Of a stretch of 64,000 nt of DNA, positions 8,820 to 18,217 are shown one piece after another; positions within the stretch are counted from its first letter, which is position 1; the number at the start of each line of letters is the position of its first letter. Position numbers and translations under genes: made by a program. This stretch comes from Ralstonia pickettii. GTDB taxonomy: Bacteria > Pseudomonadota > Gammaproteobacteria > Burkholderiales > Burkholderiaceae. The stretch is from NCBI RefSeq assembly GCF_001699815.1, contig NZ_MCGB01000020.1:1-64000 (forward strand), given 5' to 3'. Below the pieces are notes generated by a model. The model saw only the letters and a program-made list of their open reading frames with translations. It was not told where the DNA came from and made no database searches.

Positions 8820-10874
8820 CTAGCTCCGCCACGATTCCAATGCGGGCGCGGGCTCGCCGTGCGCGCTGCTTTGCCGGGCCAGCGACCCGGCGTAGGTCGC
8901 GTACCACGCAAGCACCTCCGGGTTTGCCATTGCATCGGGGTTGGCGACGCGCTCGATTGGTGCGCCAAGCAGCAGTTTCTTGATGGGCACTTCCATCTTC
9001 TTGCCCGACAGCGTGCGCGGCACGCCGGGTGCCTGTACGACCACGTTGGGCACATGCCGGGCCGACAGCCCTGCCTTGATGCGTGCATTGATCGTGCTGC
9101 GCAGCGTGTCGTCGAGCGTCGCACCTTCGCGCAGCACGACGAACAGTGGCATGAACGATTCGCGGCCGAGGAATTCCAGATCGACGACAAGGCTGTCGAG
9201 CACTTCCGGCAGATCTTCCACTACGCGGTACAGCTCGGCTGTGCCCATGCGGATACCGTGGCGGTTGATCGTGGCATCCGACCGGCCGTAGATGATGGCG
9301 CCGCCGCGTGGCGTGATCTTGATCCAGTCGCCGTGGCGCCACTGGCCGGGGTACATGTCGAAGTAGCTGTCGCGGTAGCGGCTGCCGTCGCTGTCGCCCC
9401 AGAAGAAGAGCGGCATCGACGGAATGGGCGCGGTGCAGACCAGCTCGCCTACCGCGTCGATGAGCGGTCGGCCAGCCTCGTCCAGTGCTTCCACACGCGA
9501 GCCGAGGTTGCGGCATTGCATCTCACCCGCATAGACGGGCAGTGTTGCGACGCCGCCCACGAAGCAGCCAGCGAAGTCGGTGCCGCCGGAAATGGGGTTG
9601 AGCCAGACGTCGGCTTTTACGTGGCGGTAGATCCAGTCGTACGCCTCGGCCGAGAGCGGCGAGCCGGTCGAGCCGACCGCACGCAGTCTCGACAGGTCGA
9701 AATCGCGCCCGGGCTCGATGCCGGCCTTCAGGCAATTGGCGAAGAACGCCGCGCCGGCGCCAAAGAAGGTCACGCCCGCATCCTGTGCGAAGCGCCACAG
9801 CGTATTGAGATCGGGCGTGCCGGGGTTGCCGTCGTAGATGGCGAGCGTGACGCCGCCGAGTAAGCCGCTCGCTTGCGAATTCCACATGACCCAGCCGGTG
9901 CTGCTGTACCAGTGGTAGACGTCGTCGGGGCCAAGGTCGAGATGCAGCGCGCCCATCATCGTCTGCACCAGCAGCAGGCCGCCATGGCCGTGCACGATCG
10001 GCTTGGGCATGCCGGTGGTGCCGGACGAATAGAGAATCCACAGCGGGTGGTCGGCGGCGACGGGTGTGACGACGAGTGGTACGTCGTTCGCAGTCAGGTC
10101 GCACCAGTCGCGGGCCTCCGGGAAGCGCGCGCGGTTGACCTCGCCAAGCAACTGCGGCACGAGCACGAGGTGTTCGACAGTTGGCAGTGCGGCGACCATC
10201 TCTGCGACGATGTCGGTGCGGTCGAACGCGCGGCCGCCGTAGTGATAGCCGTCCAACGCGATCAGCACTTTGGGCTCGATCTGCCGGAAGCGGTCGGTCA
10301 CGGCCACCTGGCCCATGTCGGGCGCACAGACAGACCAGATGGCCCCGACGCTGGCCGTGGCGAGAAACGCCACGATCGCGTCCGGCGTGTTCGACAGATA
10401 TGCGGCGACGCGGTCGCCCGGCACCACGCCCATCTTGCGCAGCGCATCCGCCAGCGAGGCAACGCGTTGGCGCAGTTCGCGCCATGACAAGTCGGCGAGC
10501 GGCTTGGTCTCGCTGGCGTATCGGATGGCGGTGCGGTCGGGGCTGCCGCCTTCTTCCACATGGCGCATGACCTGATCGACGTAATTGAGCTTCGCGCCGA
10601 CCAGCCATTGCGCGCCGGGCATGGTGCGGTCGCCCAGCATCTGCGAGAACGGTGTCGAGGCGCGCAGGTCAAGGTAGTCCCAGACGGACGTCCAGAACGC
10701 CTCGAGTTCAGTGGTCGACCATTCCCAGAGTCGTGCGTAGCCCTCGGGCGTGGTCGCCGAAAAGCGCAGCCCGCGTTCGCGCGCGAGCCAGTCGAGGTAA
10801 TGCGTCAGGCGCGAGCGCGCGATGAAGTCAGCCGATGGCGTCCATAGGAGGGCGCCTTCCTGGATGGTGCTCAT
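8820..10874 (-). CDS. aacS: Acetoacetyl-CoA synthetase
   Basis: A 684-aa acyl-adenylate-forming ligase that activates acetoacetate to acetoacetyl-CoA, in ketone-body or polyhydroxybutyrate carbon use. The AMP-binding P-loop-like motif is YSSGTTGMPKPIVHGHGG in the middle of the protein. The adenylate motif YGRSDATINRHGIRMG and the catalytic lysine in TLSGKKMEVPIKK occur near the C-terminus. Length and the N-terminal extension (ALLWTPSADFIARSRLTHYL) match AacS rather than acetyl-CoA synthetase. The ATG at 10874 has GGAGGAG nearby, unlike the upstream in-frame ATG. It is followed by no obvious operon partner. Confidence 0.93.
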   Translation of the reverse strand: MSTIQEGALLWTPSADFIARSRLTHYLDWLARERGLRFSATTPEGYARLWEWSTTELEAFWTSVWDYLDLRASTPFSQMLGDRTMPGAQWLVGAKLNYVDQVMRHVEEGGSPDRTAIRYASETKPLADLSWRELRQRVASLADALRKMGVVPGDRVAAYLSNTPDAIVAFLATASVGAIWSVCAPDMGQVAVTDRFRQIEPKVLIALDGYHYGGRAFDRTDIVAEMVAALPTVEHLVLVPQLLGEVNRARFPEARDWCDLTANDVPLVVTPVAADHPLWILYSSGTTGMPKPIVHGHGGLLLVQTMMGALHLDLGPDDVYHWYSSTGWVMWNSQASGLLGGVTLAIYDGNPGTPDLNTLWRFAQDAGVTFFGAGAAFFANCLKAGIEPGRDFDLSRLRAVGSTGSPLSAEAYDWIYRHVKADVWLNPISGGTDFAGCFVGGVATLPVYAGEMQCRNLGSRVEALDEAGRPLIDAVGELVCTAPIPSMPLFFWGDSDGSRYRDSYFDMYPGQWRHGDWIKITPRGGAIIYGRSDATINRHGIRMGTAELYRVVEDLPEVLDSLVVDLEFLGRESFMPLFVVLREGATLDDTLRSTINARIKAGLSARHVPNVVVQAPGVPRTLSGKKMEVPIKKLLLGAPIERVANPDAMANPEVLAWYATYAGSLARQSSAHGEPAPALESWRS

Positions 10875-10954
10875 GTGTCTCCTCCGCCGGTCAGGCAAGG
10901 GGAAAGGCCGCCCGCTCTATCGTTGTGGCGGGTCGGCCGAGAGGGGGCGACGGT

Positions 10955-12466
10955 TCAGATGCCGCCCATGCACAGATACTTGAGTTCGAGATACTCGTCG
11001 ATGCCGTAGACCGAACCTTCACGGCCGAGGCCCGACTGCTTGATGCCGCCAAACGGCGCGACCTCGTTCGAGATCAGCCCGGTGTTGATGCCGACCATGC
11101 CGTATTCGAGCTGCTCGGCCACCCGCCAGATACGGCCGATGTCGCGGCTGTAGAAGTACGAGGCCAGGCCAAATTCCGTGTCGTTGGCCAGGCGCACGAC
11201 TTCCGCTTCGTCCTGGAACTTGAAGATGGCCGAGACGGGCCCGAAGGTTTCTTCGCGCGCGATCAGCATGTCGGGCGTGGCATCGGCCAGCACCGTGGGC
11301 TCGACAAAACGCTGCGAGCCAAAGCCCTGCATCAGCTTGCCGCCAGCGGTCAGGCGTGCGCCTTTCTGCGTCGCATCGTCGATGTGGCGCTGCACTTTCT
11401 CCACGGCCTGGTCGTCGATCAGCGGGCCTTGAACAACGCCCGACTCGAAGCCGTTGCCGACCTTGATGCCGCGCACCTTGGCGGAGAGCTTCTCGACAAA
11501 CGCGTCGTACACCGACGCATGCACATAGAAACGGTTCGTACACACGCACGTCTGACCCGCGTTGCGGTACTTCGACTGCACCGCGCCCTCCACGGCAGCA
11601 TCGATGTCGGCGTCGTCGAACACGATGAACGGCGCATGGCCGCCCAGTTCAAGCGCCACCTTCTTCACCGTCGGCGAGCATTGCTGCATCAGGATGCGGC
11701 CCACCGGCGTCGAGCCCGTGAACGACAGATGGCGCACGATCGGCGATTCGCACAGGGCTTTGCCGATGGCGATCGAGCGGTCCGCATCGCCCGTCACCAC
11801 GTTGACCACGCCCTTGGGAATGCCCGCCCGGTGCGCCAGTTCGGCCATCGCCAGCGCGGACAGCGGCGTTTGCTCGGCCGGCTTGATGACGATGGTGCAG
11901 CCTGCCGCCATGGCCGGCGCAACCTTCCGAGTGATCATCGCCAGCGGGAAGTTCCACGGCGTGATGGAGGCGCACACGCCCACCGGCTGCTTCAACACGA
12001 CCATGCGTTTGTCGCGCCAGGTGCTGGCCATCACGTCGCCGGAGACGCGCTTGGCCTCTTCGGCAAACCATTCGATGAACGACGCGCCGTAGACGATTTC
12101 GCCCTTGGCTTCGGCCAGCGGCTTGCCCTGTTCGGCGGTCATCAGCGTGGCGAGGTCGTCGGCATTGGCGATCAGCAGGTCGAACCAGCGTCGCATCAGG
12201 CCGGCGCGCTCTTTGCCGGTCAGCTCGCGCCATGCGGGCCAAGCCGCATTGGCGGCGTCGATGGCGCGCAGCGTTTCTGCGTGGCCGAGATTGGCGACGT
12301 CAGTCAGGTGTGCGTTGGTGGCAGGGTCGTAGACGGGAAAGGTCGCGCCGTCTGCCGCGCCCACCCAGGCGCCGTCGACGTAGGACTGCGTTTTGACAAG
12401 GGTGCGGTCTGTGATGCGCTCCAGCGCGTTGGCGGCGGTGCGGGATGAGTCGAGTGCTTCGGCCAT
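10955..12466 (-). CDS. gabD: NAD(P)-dependent succinate-semialdehyde dehydrogenase
   Basis: A 503-aa aldehyde dehydrogenase closest to GabD, which oxidises succinate semialdehyde to succinate in 4-aminobutyrate and 4-hydroxybutyrate breakdown. The catalytic Cys307 lies in NAGQTCVCTNRF and the general-base Glu in KKVALELGGHAP. The NAD-binding ITPWNFPLAM is also present. The ATG at 12466 has GGAGA six bases upstream, whereas the ATG at 12478 has none. Related enzymes such as glutarate-semialdehyde dehydrogenase cannot be excluded. Upstream lie a perfect inverted repeat and a separate TetR-type palindrome that may control it. Confidence 0.9.
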   Translation of the reverse strand: MAEALDSSRTAANALERITDRTLVKTQSYVDGAWVGAADGATFPVYDPATNAHLTDVANLGHAETLRAIDAANAAWPAWRELTGKERAGLMRRWFDLLIANADDLATLMTAEQGKPLAEAKGEIVYGASFIEWFAEEAKRVSGDVMASTWRDKRMVVLKQPVGVCASITPWNFPLAMITRKVAPAMAAGCTIVIKPAEQTPLSALAMAELAHRAGIPKGVVNVVTGDADRSIAIGKALCESPIVRHLSFTGSTPVGRILMQQCSPTVKKVALELGGHAPFIVFDDADIDAAVEGAVQSKYRNAGQTCVCTNRFYVHASVYDAFVEKLSAKVRGIKVGNGFESGVVQGPLIDDQAVEKVQRHIDDATQKGARLTAGGKLMQGFGSQRFVEPTVLADATPDMLIAREETFGPVSAIFKFQDEAEVVRLANDTEFGLASYFYSRDIGRIWRVAEQLEYGMVGINTGLISNEVAPFGGIKQSGLGREGSVYGIDEYLELKYLCMGGI

Positions 12467-12482
12467 GGCGTTCTCCATAAGG

Positions 12483-12516
12483 AAGGCGGGCCCAGTAGAC
12501 AAAGAGGGCCCGCCTT
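12483..12516 (-). terminator. Perfect 11-bp inverted repeat between ubiD and gabD
   Basis: AAGGCGGGCCC, twelve bases and GGGCCCGCCTT form a perfect 11-bp stem. It may be the terminator of ubiD on the minus strand, although the following sequence (CCTTATGG) is only weakly T-rich. It ends 17 nt before the gabD start, so in any read-through or gabD leader transcript it would form a strong hairpin. Confidence 0.45.
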
Positions 12517-12552
12517 TTAGATGCAGCAGTCGCTTAACTCGCTAAGAATAAC

Positions 12553-12566
12553 CGAACGATCGTTCG
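12553..12566 (-). promoter_or_regulatory. Operator-like 14-bp palindrome upstream of gabD
   Basis: CGAACGATCGTTCG is a perfect 14-bp palindrome centred about 93 bp upstream of the gabD start and about 37 bp beyond the ubiD stop. Its form resembles TetR-family operators (ACCG-N-CGGT types). No matching regulator gene is adjacent, so the binding protein is unknown. Confidence 0.4.
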
Positions 12567-12595
12567 CTCGCAGGCCAGGCCGCCGAGCCTTGTGG

Positions 12596-14107
12596 TTATT
12601 GGAAGAGCGTGTCCCACATGGCGTCGACCTTGGCCTTGACAGCGGTATCCATGACGATGGGCTGGCCCCATTCGCGCGTGGTTTCGCCGGGCCATTTGTT
12701 GGTGGCATCGATGCCCATCTTGGAGCCCAGGCCCGACACCGGGGACGCAAAATCGAGGTAATCGATCGGCGTGTTTTCGACCATGACCGTGTCGCGCGCC
12801 GGATCCACGCGAGTGGTGATCGCCCAGATCACTTCCTTCCAGTCGCGCAGGTTCACGTCGTCGTCCACCACGACGATGAACTTCGTATACATGAACTGCC
12901 GCAGGAAGCTCCACACGCCGAACATCACGCGCTTGGCGTGGCCGGCGTATTGCTTCTTCATGCTGACCAGCGCCATGCGATAGCTGCAGCCCTCGGGCGG
13001 CAGATAGAAATCGGCAATCTCCGGAAACTGCTTCTGCAGCAGCGGCACGAACACTTCATTGAGCGCCACGCCGAGCACGGCCGGCTCATCGGGCGGCTTG
13101 CCTGTGTACGTAGAGTGATAGATCGGGTCGCGGCGCATCGTGATGCGCTCGACCGTGAACACGGGAAACCAGTCCTGCTCGTTGTAATAGCCTGTGTGAT
13201 CGCCGAAGGGGCCTTCCAGCGCGTGTTGATAGCCGCTCGGGTGCGTCGGATCCGGCTGGATATGGCCTTCGAGGATGATTTCGGCGCCGGCCGGCACTTG
13301 CAGTTGCGCCTGCGCCAGCGAAGGCGTCAGGCATGTCGCAAGCTCAGTCCGGCTGCCGCGCAGCAGCCCCGCAAACTGGTACTCAGATAACGTATCCGGC
13401 ACCGGCGTCACCGCGCCGAGAATGGTGGCCGGATCCGCGCCCAGTGCCACCGCGATCGGAAACGGCTGGCCGGGATTGGCGATGGCGTGCTCGCGGAAAT
13501 CCAGCGCGCCGCCGCGGTGCGCCAGCCAGCGCATGATGACCTGGTTGCGATTGATGACCTGCTGCCGGTAGATGCCCAGATTCTGCCGTTTCTTATGCGG
13601 CCCGCGCGTGATGACCAGCCCCCAGGTGACGAGCGGAGCCGCATCGCCGGGCCAGCACGTCTGTACGGGAATGCGCGAGAGGTCGACGTCATTCCCTTCC
13701 CACACGATCTCCTGGCACGCCGGCGACGACACCTTGCGTGGCGCCATATCCCACACGGCCTTGGCCATCGTCCACAGCTTGCCGGCTTCACGCAGGCCGC
13801 GCGGCGGTTCAGGCTCTTTCAACGCCGAGAGCAGGCGACCGATGTCCCGCAGTTCATCGAGCGACTCCGCGCCCATGCCCAGCGCCACGCGACGTGTGGT
13901 GCCAAACAGGTTAGCCAGCACCGGCATGTCGTACTTCTGTGCGCCGTCCACCGGCTGCGCGAAGACTACCGCCGGGCCTTCGGAGCGCAGCAGGCGGTCA
14001 CAGACTTCGGTCATTTCCAGGCGCGGCGATACCGGCTGGTGCACGCGGCGCAGTTCGCCCGTGCGTTCGAGTTGGGCGAGAAAGTCACGTAAGTCCCTGT
14101 ATTGCAT
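12596..14107 (-). CDS. ubiD: UbiD family decarboxylase (3-octaprenyl-4-hydroxybenzoate carboxy-lyase)
   Basis: A 503-aa prenylated-FMN-dependent decarboxylase that removes the carboxyl group of the polyprenyl-hydroxybenzoate intermediate in ubiquinone synthesis. Family blocks are visible throughout: [10 protein letters not shown] at the N-terminus, [10 protein letters not shown] and MRWLAHRGG in the middle, and [11 protein letters not shown]. The catalytic region has the conserved Glu/Asp/Arg spread of UbiD. Length is normal and the start ATG has no rival. A TACAAT -10 on the minus strand (14214-14219) lies about 107 bp upstream. The 190 bp between that element and the next promoter hold no gene. 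Confidence 0.94.
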   Translation of the reverse strand: MQYRDLRDFLAQLERTGELRRVHQPVSPRLEMTEVCDRLLRSEGPAVVFAQPVDGAQKYDMPVLANLFGTTRRVALGMGAESLDELRDIGRLLSALKEPEPPRGLREAGKLWTMAKAVWDMAPRKVSSPACQEIVWEGNDVDLSRIPVQTCWPGDAAPLVTWGLVITRGPHKKRQNLGIYRQQVINRNQVIMRWLAHRGGALDFREHAIANPGQPFPIAVALGADPATILGAVTPVPDTLSEYQFAGLLRGSRTELATCLTPSLAQAQLQVPAGAEIILEGHIQPDPTHPSGYQHALEGPFGDHTGYYNEQDWFPVFTVERITMRRDPIYHSTYTGKPPDEPAVLGVALNEVFVPLLQKQFPEIADFYLPPEGCSYRMALVSMKKQYAGHAKRVMFGVWSFLRQFMYTKFIVVVDDDVNLRDWKEVIWAITTRVDPARDTVMVENTPIDYLDFASPVSGLGSKMGIDATNKWPGETTREWGQPIVMDTAVKAKVDAMWDTLFQ

Positions 14108-14328
14108 GGAGATTTTGTAACCAAAGGTAAGGTAGATCGCCTATCACGCGGAGGGGCTGTCCCCCGAATAGTCGTCCGGGCGACATTTTTTTGGTGTAGG
14201 CAGGGTGGCCGCGATTGTACGGCCAAAACCCCATGACCCCCTGATGACAGAACGCATCGCAGGTCAGCCAGTCCCAACAACGGGAGCTTTATCATAACTT
14301 TTGGATATGAAAACTTACTTCTTTATGA

Positions 14329-14357
14329 TTGACTTGGCATAACGCGCTTCCTACAAT
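14329..14357 (+). promoter_or_regulatory. Strong sigma-70 promoter for the leader and lytic transglycosylase
   Basis: TTGACT (14329-14334) and TACAAT (14352-14357) are 17 bp apart, five of six matches each. The 35 bp upstream are AT-rich and could act as an UP element. Initiation is expected near 14364, about 280 nt before the lytic transglycosylase ATG. Confidence 0.7.
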
Positions 14358-14363
14358 CCAATC

Positions 14364-14644
14364 CGATCTGGTAATTGTTGCAACGCAACATGTTTTCGGC
14401 TAATGCCTACGCCCCGTTCTCAAACGTATGAGGGGCGACACCAGAGCACATCAGCATCGCTGCGGGACGTGACCTCCCCAAGGACACGGCCCGCATTTCT
14501 CTGGGCACTAGGGGAGTGCCCCCAACAGATGCCGGCTGACTGCAACAGCGCGGCATCCTTACTAAAAACCGTTGCGATTCGAAACGCACGGCGCCAGGCA
14601 AAAGAAAGGCGTCTACCGGATCTGCGCAGCGGACGGAGGTAAGT
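14364..14644 (+). promoter_or_regulatory. Long, highly structured 5' leader, candidate structured RNA
   Basis: No open reading frame of note occupies this leader. Instead it contains successive helices. First is a three-way junction closed by TCTGGT/ACCAGA (14367-14372 with 14440-14445). It encloses TGTTGC-AAC-GCAACA (14376-14390) and CGCCC/GGGCG with CTCA/TGAG (14410-14437). Next is a long hairpin TGCGGG-A-CGTG-A-CCT against AGG-A-CACG-G-CCCGCA (14461-14495). Then come GGGCACT/AGTGCCC (14503-14521) and GATGCCGGCTG/CAGC-G-CGGCATC (14528-14557), followed by a weaker CCGT/ACGG hairpin. The loop of the second element (CTCCCC, 14474-14479) is complementary to GGGGAG (14511-14516) in the next hairpin. 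I could not match it to a known riboswitch by eye. Confidence 0.5.
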
Positions 14645-15832
14645 ATGAACGGTTGGAAAACCCTTCATTCTTCCGGGATCGGATCGGCGCTGCAACGCCG
14701 GCTCGTAGCCCCGGTTGGCCGCCGCCTCGCGCGTGCTGGTCAAGTTGCGCTGCCTCGTAAGCTGCGCATGGAGTTGAACGCAGGGGGCGCCGCCGCGTCC
14801 CGCAATGAGTTGCATCCTGGCGTACTGCTGGTGTTCCGCAGCGGGCATGTCGTGCTTAATAGCATCGGCTTGCTGGCGGTGGCCGCCGCAGTTGCGCTCT
14901 CGCTCAACAGCGAGTGGCGCGCCACGGTCGCTCAACGCGTGCTGCATTTCACGCCGGGTGTCGACACCAGTGTCGCCTCGGCCAATCCGTCGCCCGCGAT
15001 TGCGGCTGGCGTGCAGCCGGTTGCTTTCGCACCGACGGCGCCGTCCGCCGGTACGGGTGCCGCTCAAGCTGTAGCGCCTGCTGCGGCGCAGGGTGGCACG
15101 GTCGCGGCCGCAGGTTGGGACACGCTTTCGAAGGTGCCGTCCGTGGCCGAGTTGGCTGCGCAGATTCCGAACACGCAAGTCGTCCGTGACGCGCGTGAGT
15201 CGGCAACCGCCGGTACCCCGCGAGAGCAGGCTGCCGTGGCCGAATACATCGCCCGCAAGTACCGCGTGGCGGCCACTGCCACTGGCCAGTTGGTGAAGGC
15301 GGCCTATCAGACCGGCAAGGAAGTCGGCCTGGATCCGCTGCTCATCCTGGGCGTGATGGCCATCGAGTCCAGTTTCAACCCGTTCGCCGAAAGCGGTATG
15401 GGTGCGCAGGGTCTGATGCAGGTCATGACCAAGGTCCACCAGGACAAGTACGAAGTGATGGGCGGCGTTGGTGCTGCGCTCAATCCGTATGCCAACATCA
15501 AGGTCGGTGCGCTGGTGCTGAAGGATTGCATCGCGCGTGCAGGTTCGATCGAAGGCGGCCTGAAGCTGTATGTCGGGGCGGTCACGCAAGGCGACGGCGG
15601 CTACGGCGGCAAGGTGCTGCAAGAGCGGTCGCGCCTGCGCATGGTGGCCACTGGGCATCGTTCGCCCATGACGGTGGCGTCTGAGCGCGAACCGGTGAAG
15701 CCGGTCGCGACGGCAACGCCTGTGACGCAAGCCGATGCGAAGACGCAAGCCACCAAGCCGTCCGACAAGCAACCGGCGGCTGGTCAACAGGAAGAGGCAC
15801 GTCTGGACAATAAGTCGCAGGGCCAAGCCTGA
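14645..15832 (+). CDS. Membrane-anchored lytic transglycosylase, SLT domain
   Basis: A 395-aa protein with one transmembrane segment at about residues 69-88 and a periplasmic C-terminal part. The SLT domain (about 215-330) has the catalytic Glu241 in MAIESSFNPFAES, then GAQGLMQVM and a tyrosine-rich end. This marks a family 1 lytic transglycosylase that cleaves peptidoglycan to 1,6-anhydromuramic ends. A low-complexity Ala/Pro linker (about 100-160) separates anchor and enzyme, and the tail after residue 340 is Thr/Lys/Gln-rich. GGAGGTAAGT precedes the ATG. It is monocistronic, with a dedicated promoter, a long structured leader and a terminator. Confidence 0.9.
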   Translation: MNGWKTLHSSGIGSALQRRLVAPVGRRLARAGQVALPRKLRMELNAGGAAASRNELHPGVLLVFRSGHVVLNSIGLLAVAAAVALSLNSEWRATVAQRVLHFTPGVDTSVASANPSPAIAAGVQPVAFAPTAPSAGTGAAQAVAPAAAQGGTVAAAGWDTLSKVPSVAELAAQIPNTQVVRDARESATAGTPREQAAVAEYIARKYRVAATATGQLVKAAYQTGKEVGLDPLLILGVMAIESSFNPFAESGMGAQGLMQVMTKVHQDKYEVMGGVGAALNPYANIKVGALVLKDCIARAGSIEGGLKLYVGAVTQGDGGYGGKVLQERSRLRMVATGHRSPMTVASEREPVKPVATATPVTQADAKTQATKPSDKQPAAGQQEEARLDNKSQGQA

Positions 15833-15859
15833 TTGGCCCGATTCGCTGCGCTATATAGG

Positions 15860-15890
15860 AAAGGCCGTCCTTCGGGACGGCCTTTTCTGT
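15860..15890 (+). terminator. Rho-independent terminator after the lytic transglycosylase
   Basis: AAAGGCCGTCC, TTCG tetraloop, GGACGGCCTTT and a T-rich tail (TTTTCTGTTT). The stem is symmetrical and may also stop transcription of the convergent aminotransferase gene. Confidence 0.9.
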
Positions 15891-15911
15891 TTGGGCGACG
15901 CGTAGAGTGTT

Positions 15912-17096
15912 TTACCGGCTGAATAGCTTGCCGAGCCTAGCGACCGCTTCTTCCAGATGCGCCATCGACGTGGCGTACGACAGCCGGATGTAGTGCTGCG
16001 CCGTGTGTGGACCAAAATCGAGCCCCGGCACCAGCACTACGCCAGCGTCATGCAGCATCGACTGGGTGAGGGCGTCGGCATTGGCGGCGTGCGGGTGGTT
16101 TACGCCGCGGCAATCGGCGTAGACATAGAACGCCCCGTCCGGCTTGACCGGTACCTTGAAGCCGAGCGACTCCAGCGCTGGCACGATGAAATCACGTCGG
16201 CGGCGGAATTCGGCCTTGCGCTCTTCGTAGATCGCCAACGCTTCCGGCGCAAAGCAGGCGAGCGCCGCATATTGCGCCACCGCCGACGCGCAGATGAACA
16301 GGTTCTGCGCGACCTTCTCGAACTCCGGCACCAGTTCGGCGGGTGCCACCAGCCAGCCGAGCCGCCAGCCGGTCATGTTGAAATACTTGGAAAAGCTGTT
16401 GATCGTGACGACATCGTCGCCGAACGACAGTGCGGAGACCGGGGCCTGATCGTATGACAAACCTTGGTAGATCTCATCGACGATCGAGAATCCGCCTCGT
16501 GCACGTACCGCCTGCACAATACGCTGCAGCTCATCCGGCAGGATCGACGTGCCCGTCGGGTTGGAAGGGGAGGCCAGCAGCACACCCTGCGTGCGCTCGC
16601 CCCAGTGGGTTTCGACCTGCGCGGCAGTCAACTGAAAGCGTTCTTCCGGCCCCGACGGCACCAGCTTCGCCTCGCCATTGAAGGCGGCCACGAAGTGACG
16701 GTTGCACGGATAGCTTGGATCGGGCATCAGGACTTCGCCGCCAATCTCCACCAGCACCGCACACGCCAGCAGCAACGCTGCCGACGCGCCCGCCGTCACG
16801 ATGATGCGCTCGGGCGCGATGTCTAGGCCGTAGACGGTGTGGTAGTAGCGGGCGATGGCCTGGCGCAGCGAGCGGATGCCCAGGGCCCCGGTGTACTGCG
16901 TGACGCCGCGCCGCATGGCGTCGGCGGCCGCTTGCACGACGGGCTCGGCGGCGGTGAAATCCGGCTCGCCGATGCCCATGTGGATGATACTGCGCCCCGC
17001 CAGTTCCAGCTCGCGGGCCTGCTTGGCCAGTTCCATCACGTGAAAGGCGCGGATATTGGCCAGCCGGGCGGCTGTGTTTAGGCGGTGGGCGTCCAT
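15912..17096 (-). CDS. Pyridoxal phosphate-dependent aminotransferase, class I/II
   Basis: A 394-aa fold-type I aminotransferase of the aspartate/alanine group. The PLP-binding Lys237 lies in INSFSKYFNMTGWRLGW. ASPSNPTGT and the C-terminal IRLSYATS carry the cofactor and carboxylate-binding residues, including the conserved Arg. It is the last gene of the rib operon, 44 nt after nusB, a common order in Burkholderiaceae. The amino donor and acceptor cannot be assigned. Annotations such as alanine-synthesising or valine-pyruvate transaminase are possible but unproved. Confidence 0.9.
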   Translation of the reverse strand: MDAHRLNTAARLANIRAFHVMELAKQARELELAGRSIIHMGIGEPDFTAAEPVVQAAADAMRRGVTQYTGALGIRSLRQAIARYYHTVYGLDIAPERIIVTAGASAALLLACAVLVEIGGEVLMPDPSYPCNRHFVAAFNGEAKLVPSGPEERFQLTAAQVETHWGERTQGVLLASPSNPTGTSILPDELQRIVQAVRARGGFSIVDEIYQGLSYDQAPVSALSFGDDVVTINSFSKYFNMTGWRLGWLVAPAELVPEFEKVAQNLFICASAVAQYAALACFAPEALAIYEERKAEFRRRRDFIVPALESLGFKVPVKPDGAFYVYADCRGVNHPHAANADALTQSMLHDAGVVLVPGLDFGPHTAQHYIRLSYATSMAHLEEAVARLGKLFSR

Positions 17097-17140
17097 CTTG
17101 AAGCGAAGCGAAAAAGGTAAAGCGAACAGCAGACGCCGAA

Positions 17141-17608
17141 TTACCGGCGGGCAGCGACCTCGACAGCGCGCACTTGCGTAGCCAGCTTGTCCAGCACGCC
17201 GTTGACGTACTTGTAGCCTTCCACGCCGCCGAAGGTCTTGGTCAGTTCAACCGCTTCGTTGATCACGACCTTGTACGGGATGTCCACGCAGTGCACCAAC
17301 TCGTACGCGCCGACCAGCAGGGCGGCACGCTCGACCGGCGACAGCTCGGCAACCGGGCGATCCAGGTACGGCGTGAACGCCTCGGTCAGCGTGGTTTCTT
17401 CGCGGATCGCACCGTGCAGCAGCGCGTCGAAGTGCGCGCGGTCGGCCTTGTTGAAGCCTTGCGCGTCCTGCAGATGCGCCTCGACCACGCCCGGGTCGTT
17501 GCGATTGAGCAGCCATTGATACAGACCCTGCAGCGCCAGTTCGCGCGCACGGCGGCGCGCGCTCTTGGCGGGCGCTTTGGCCTTGGCTTGGGAATTGTCT
17601 TGCGTCAT
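17141..17608 (-). CDS. nusB: Transcription antitermination factor NusB
   Basis: A 155-aa all-helical NusB, which binds boxA RNA with NusE (S10) in rRNA antitermination. The signature [18 protein letters not shown] (about residues 18-35) and the C-terminal [17 protein letters not shown] then [11 protein letters not shown] are diagnostic. It is encoded 27 nt downstream of ribH, the classic rib-nus arrangement. The basic Ala/Lys-rich first 18 residues are a normal extension. Confidence 0.96.
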   Translation of the reverse strand: MTQDNSQAKAKAPAKSARRRARELALQGLYQWLLNRNDPGVVEAHLQDAQGFNKADRAHFDALLHGAIREETTLTEAFTPYLDRPVAELSPVERAALLVGAYELVHCVDIPYKVVINEAVELTKTFGGVEGYKYVNGVLDKLATQVRAVEVAARR

Positions 17609-17635
17609 GGGAAAAGCCTTTGCGCGAGGAAGCGC

Positions 17636-18136
17636 TTATTCATTCTCGCCGTCGTCGTCCTGGCCGTGATCCTGCAGACCGTCGAGGTCGTTGGTCAGGT
17701 TGGCCATTTCGACGGCGGTGCGGGCGCAGTCGCGACCTTTTTCGCGGGTGCGGGCGTGGGCCTGTGCGTCTGTGTCGGTGGTCAGGATGCCGTTGGCGAT
17801 GGCGATGTTGAAGTCCAGGCCCACGCGCGTGATGCCGGCGCCCGATTCGTTGGACACCAGTTCGAAGTGGTACGTCTCGCCGCGGATGACTGCGCCCAGC
17901 GCGATCAGCGCGTCGAACTGGCCCGACTCGGCCATCTTCTGCAGCGCCAGCGGGACTTCCAGCGCACCCGGCACAGTCACGAGCAGCACGTCTTCGCCGG
18001 CCACGCCGAGTTGTTCGAGTTCAGCGACGCAAGCTTCTCGCAGTGCTTCGCACACGGGCTCGTTGAAACGCGCCTGGACGATGCCGATGCGCAGGCCTTC
18101 GCCGTTGAGATTGGTCGGGTAGAAGCCGTGGTCCAT
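17636..18136 (-). CDS. ribH: 6,7-dimethyl-8-ribityllumazine synthase
   Basis: A 166-aa lumazine synthase that condenses 5-amino-6-ribitylaminouracil with dihydroxybutanone phosphate; the family assembles into icosahedral or pentameric shells. [11 protein letters not shown] (residues 18-28), [11 protein letters not shown] and [16 protein letters not shown] are the active-site blocks, including the catalytic His. The acidic tail rich in Asp/Glu/Gln is variable. It lies between ribB and nusB. Confidence 0.96.
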   Translation of the reverse strand: MDHGFYPTNLNGEGLRIGIVQARFNEPVCEALREACVAELEQLGVAGEDVLLVTVPGALEVPLALQKMAESGQFDALIALGAVIRGETYHFELVSNESGAGITRVGLDFNIAIANGILTTDTDAQAHARTREKGRDCARTAVEMANLTNDLDGLQDHGQDDDGENE

Positions 18137-18217
18137 GGTGTATTCCAGTTAAGGTTGCCGGTCGGGCAACGTCAGAAGAAGAAAGCCGGCGCGGCAGTCT
18201 CGGCTGCCGCGGGAAAA

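Noticed and set aside
8859-12448. Long plus-strand open frames (334 and 537 codons) opposite aacS and gabD
   Set aside because: Both real genes on the minus strand have complete catalytic motifs; the opposite frames are Arg/His-rich shadows.
14170-14193. GTCG-6nt-CGAC hairpin followed by seven T residues, as a plus-strand terminator
   Set aside because: The stem is only 4 bp and there is no plus-strand gene upstream for it to terminate.
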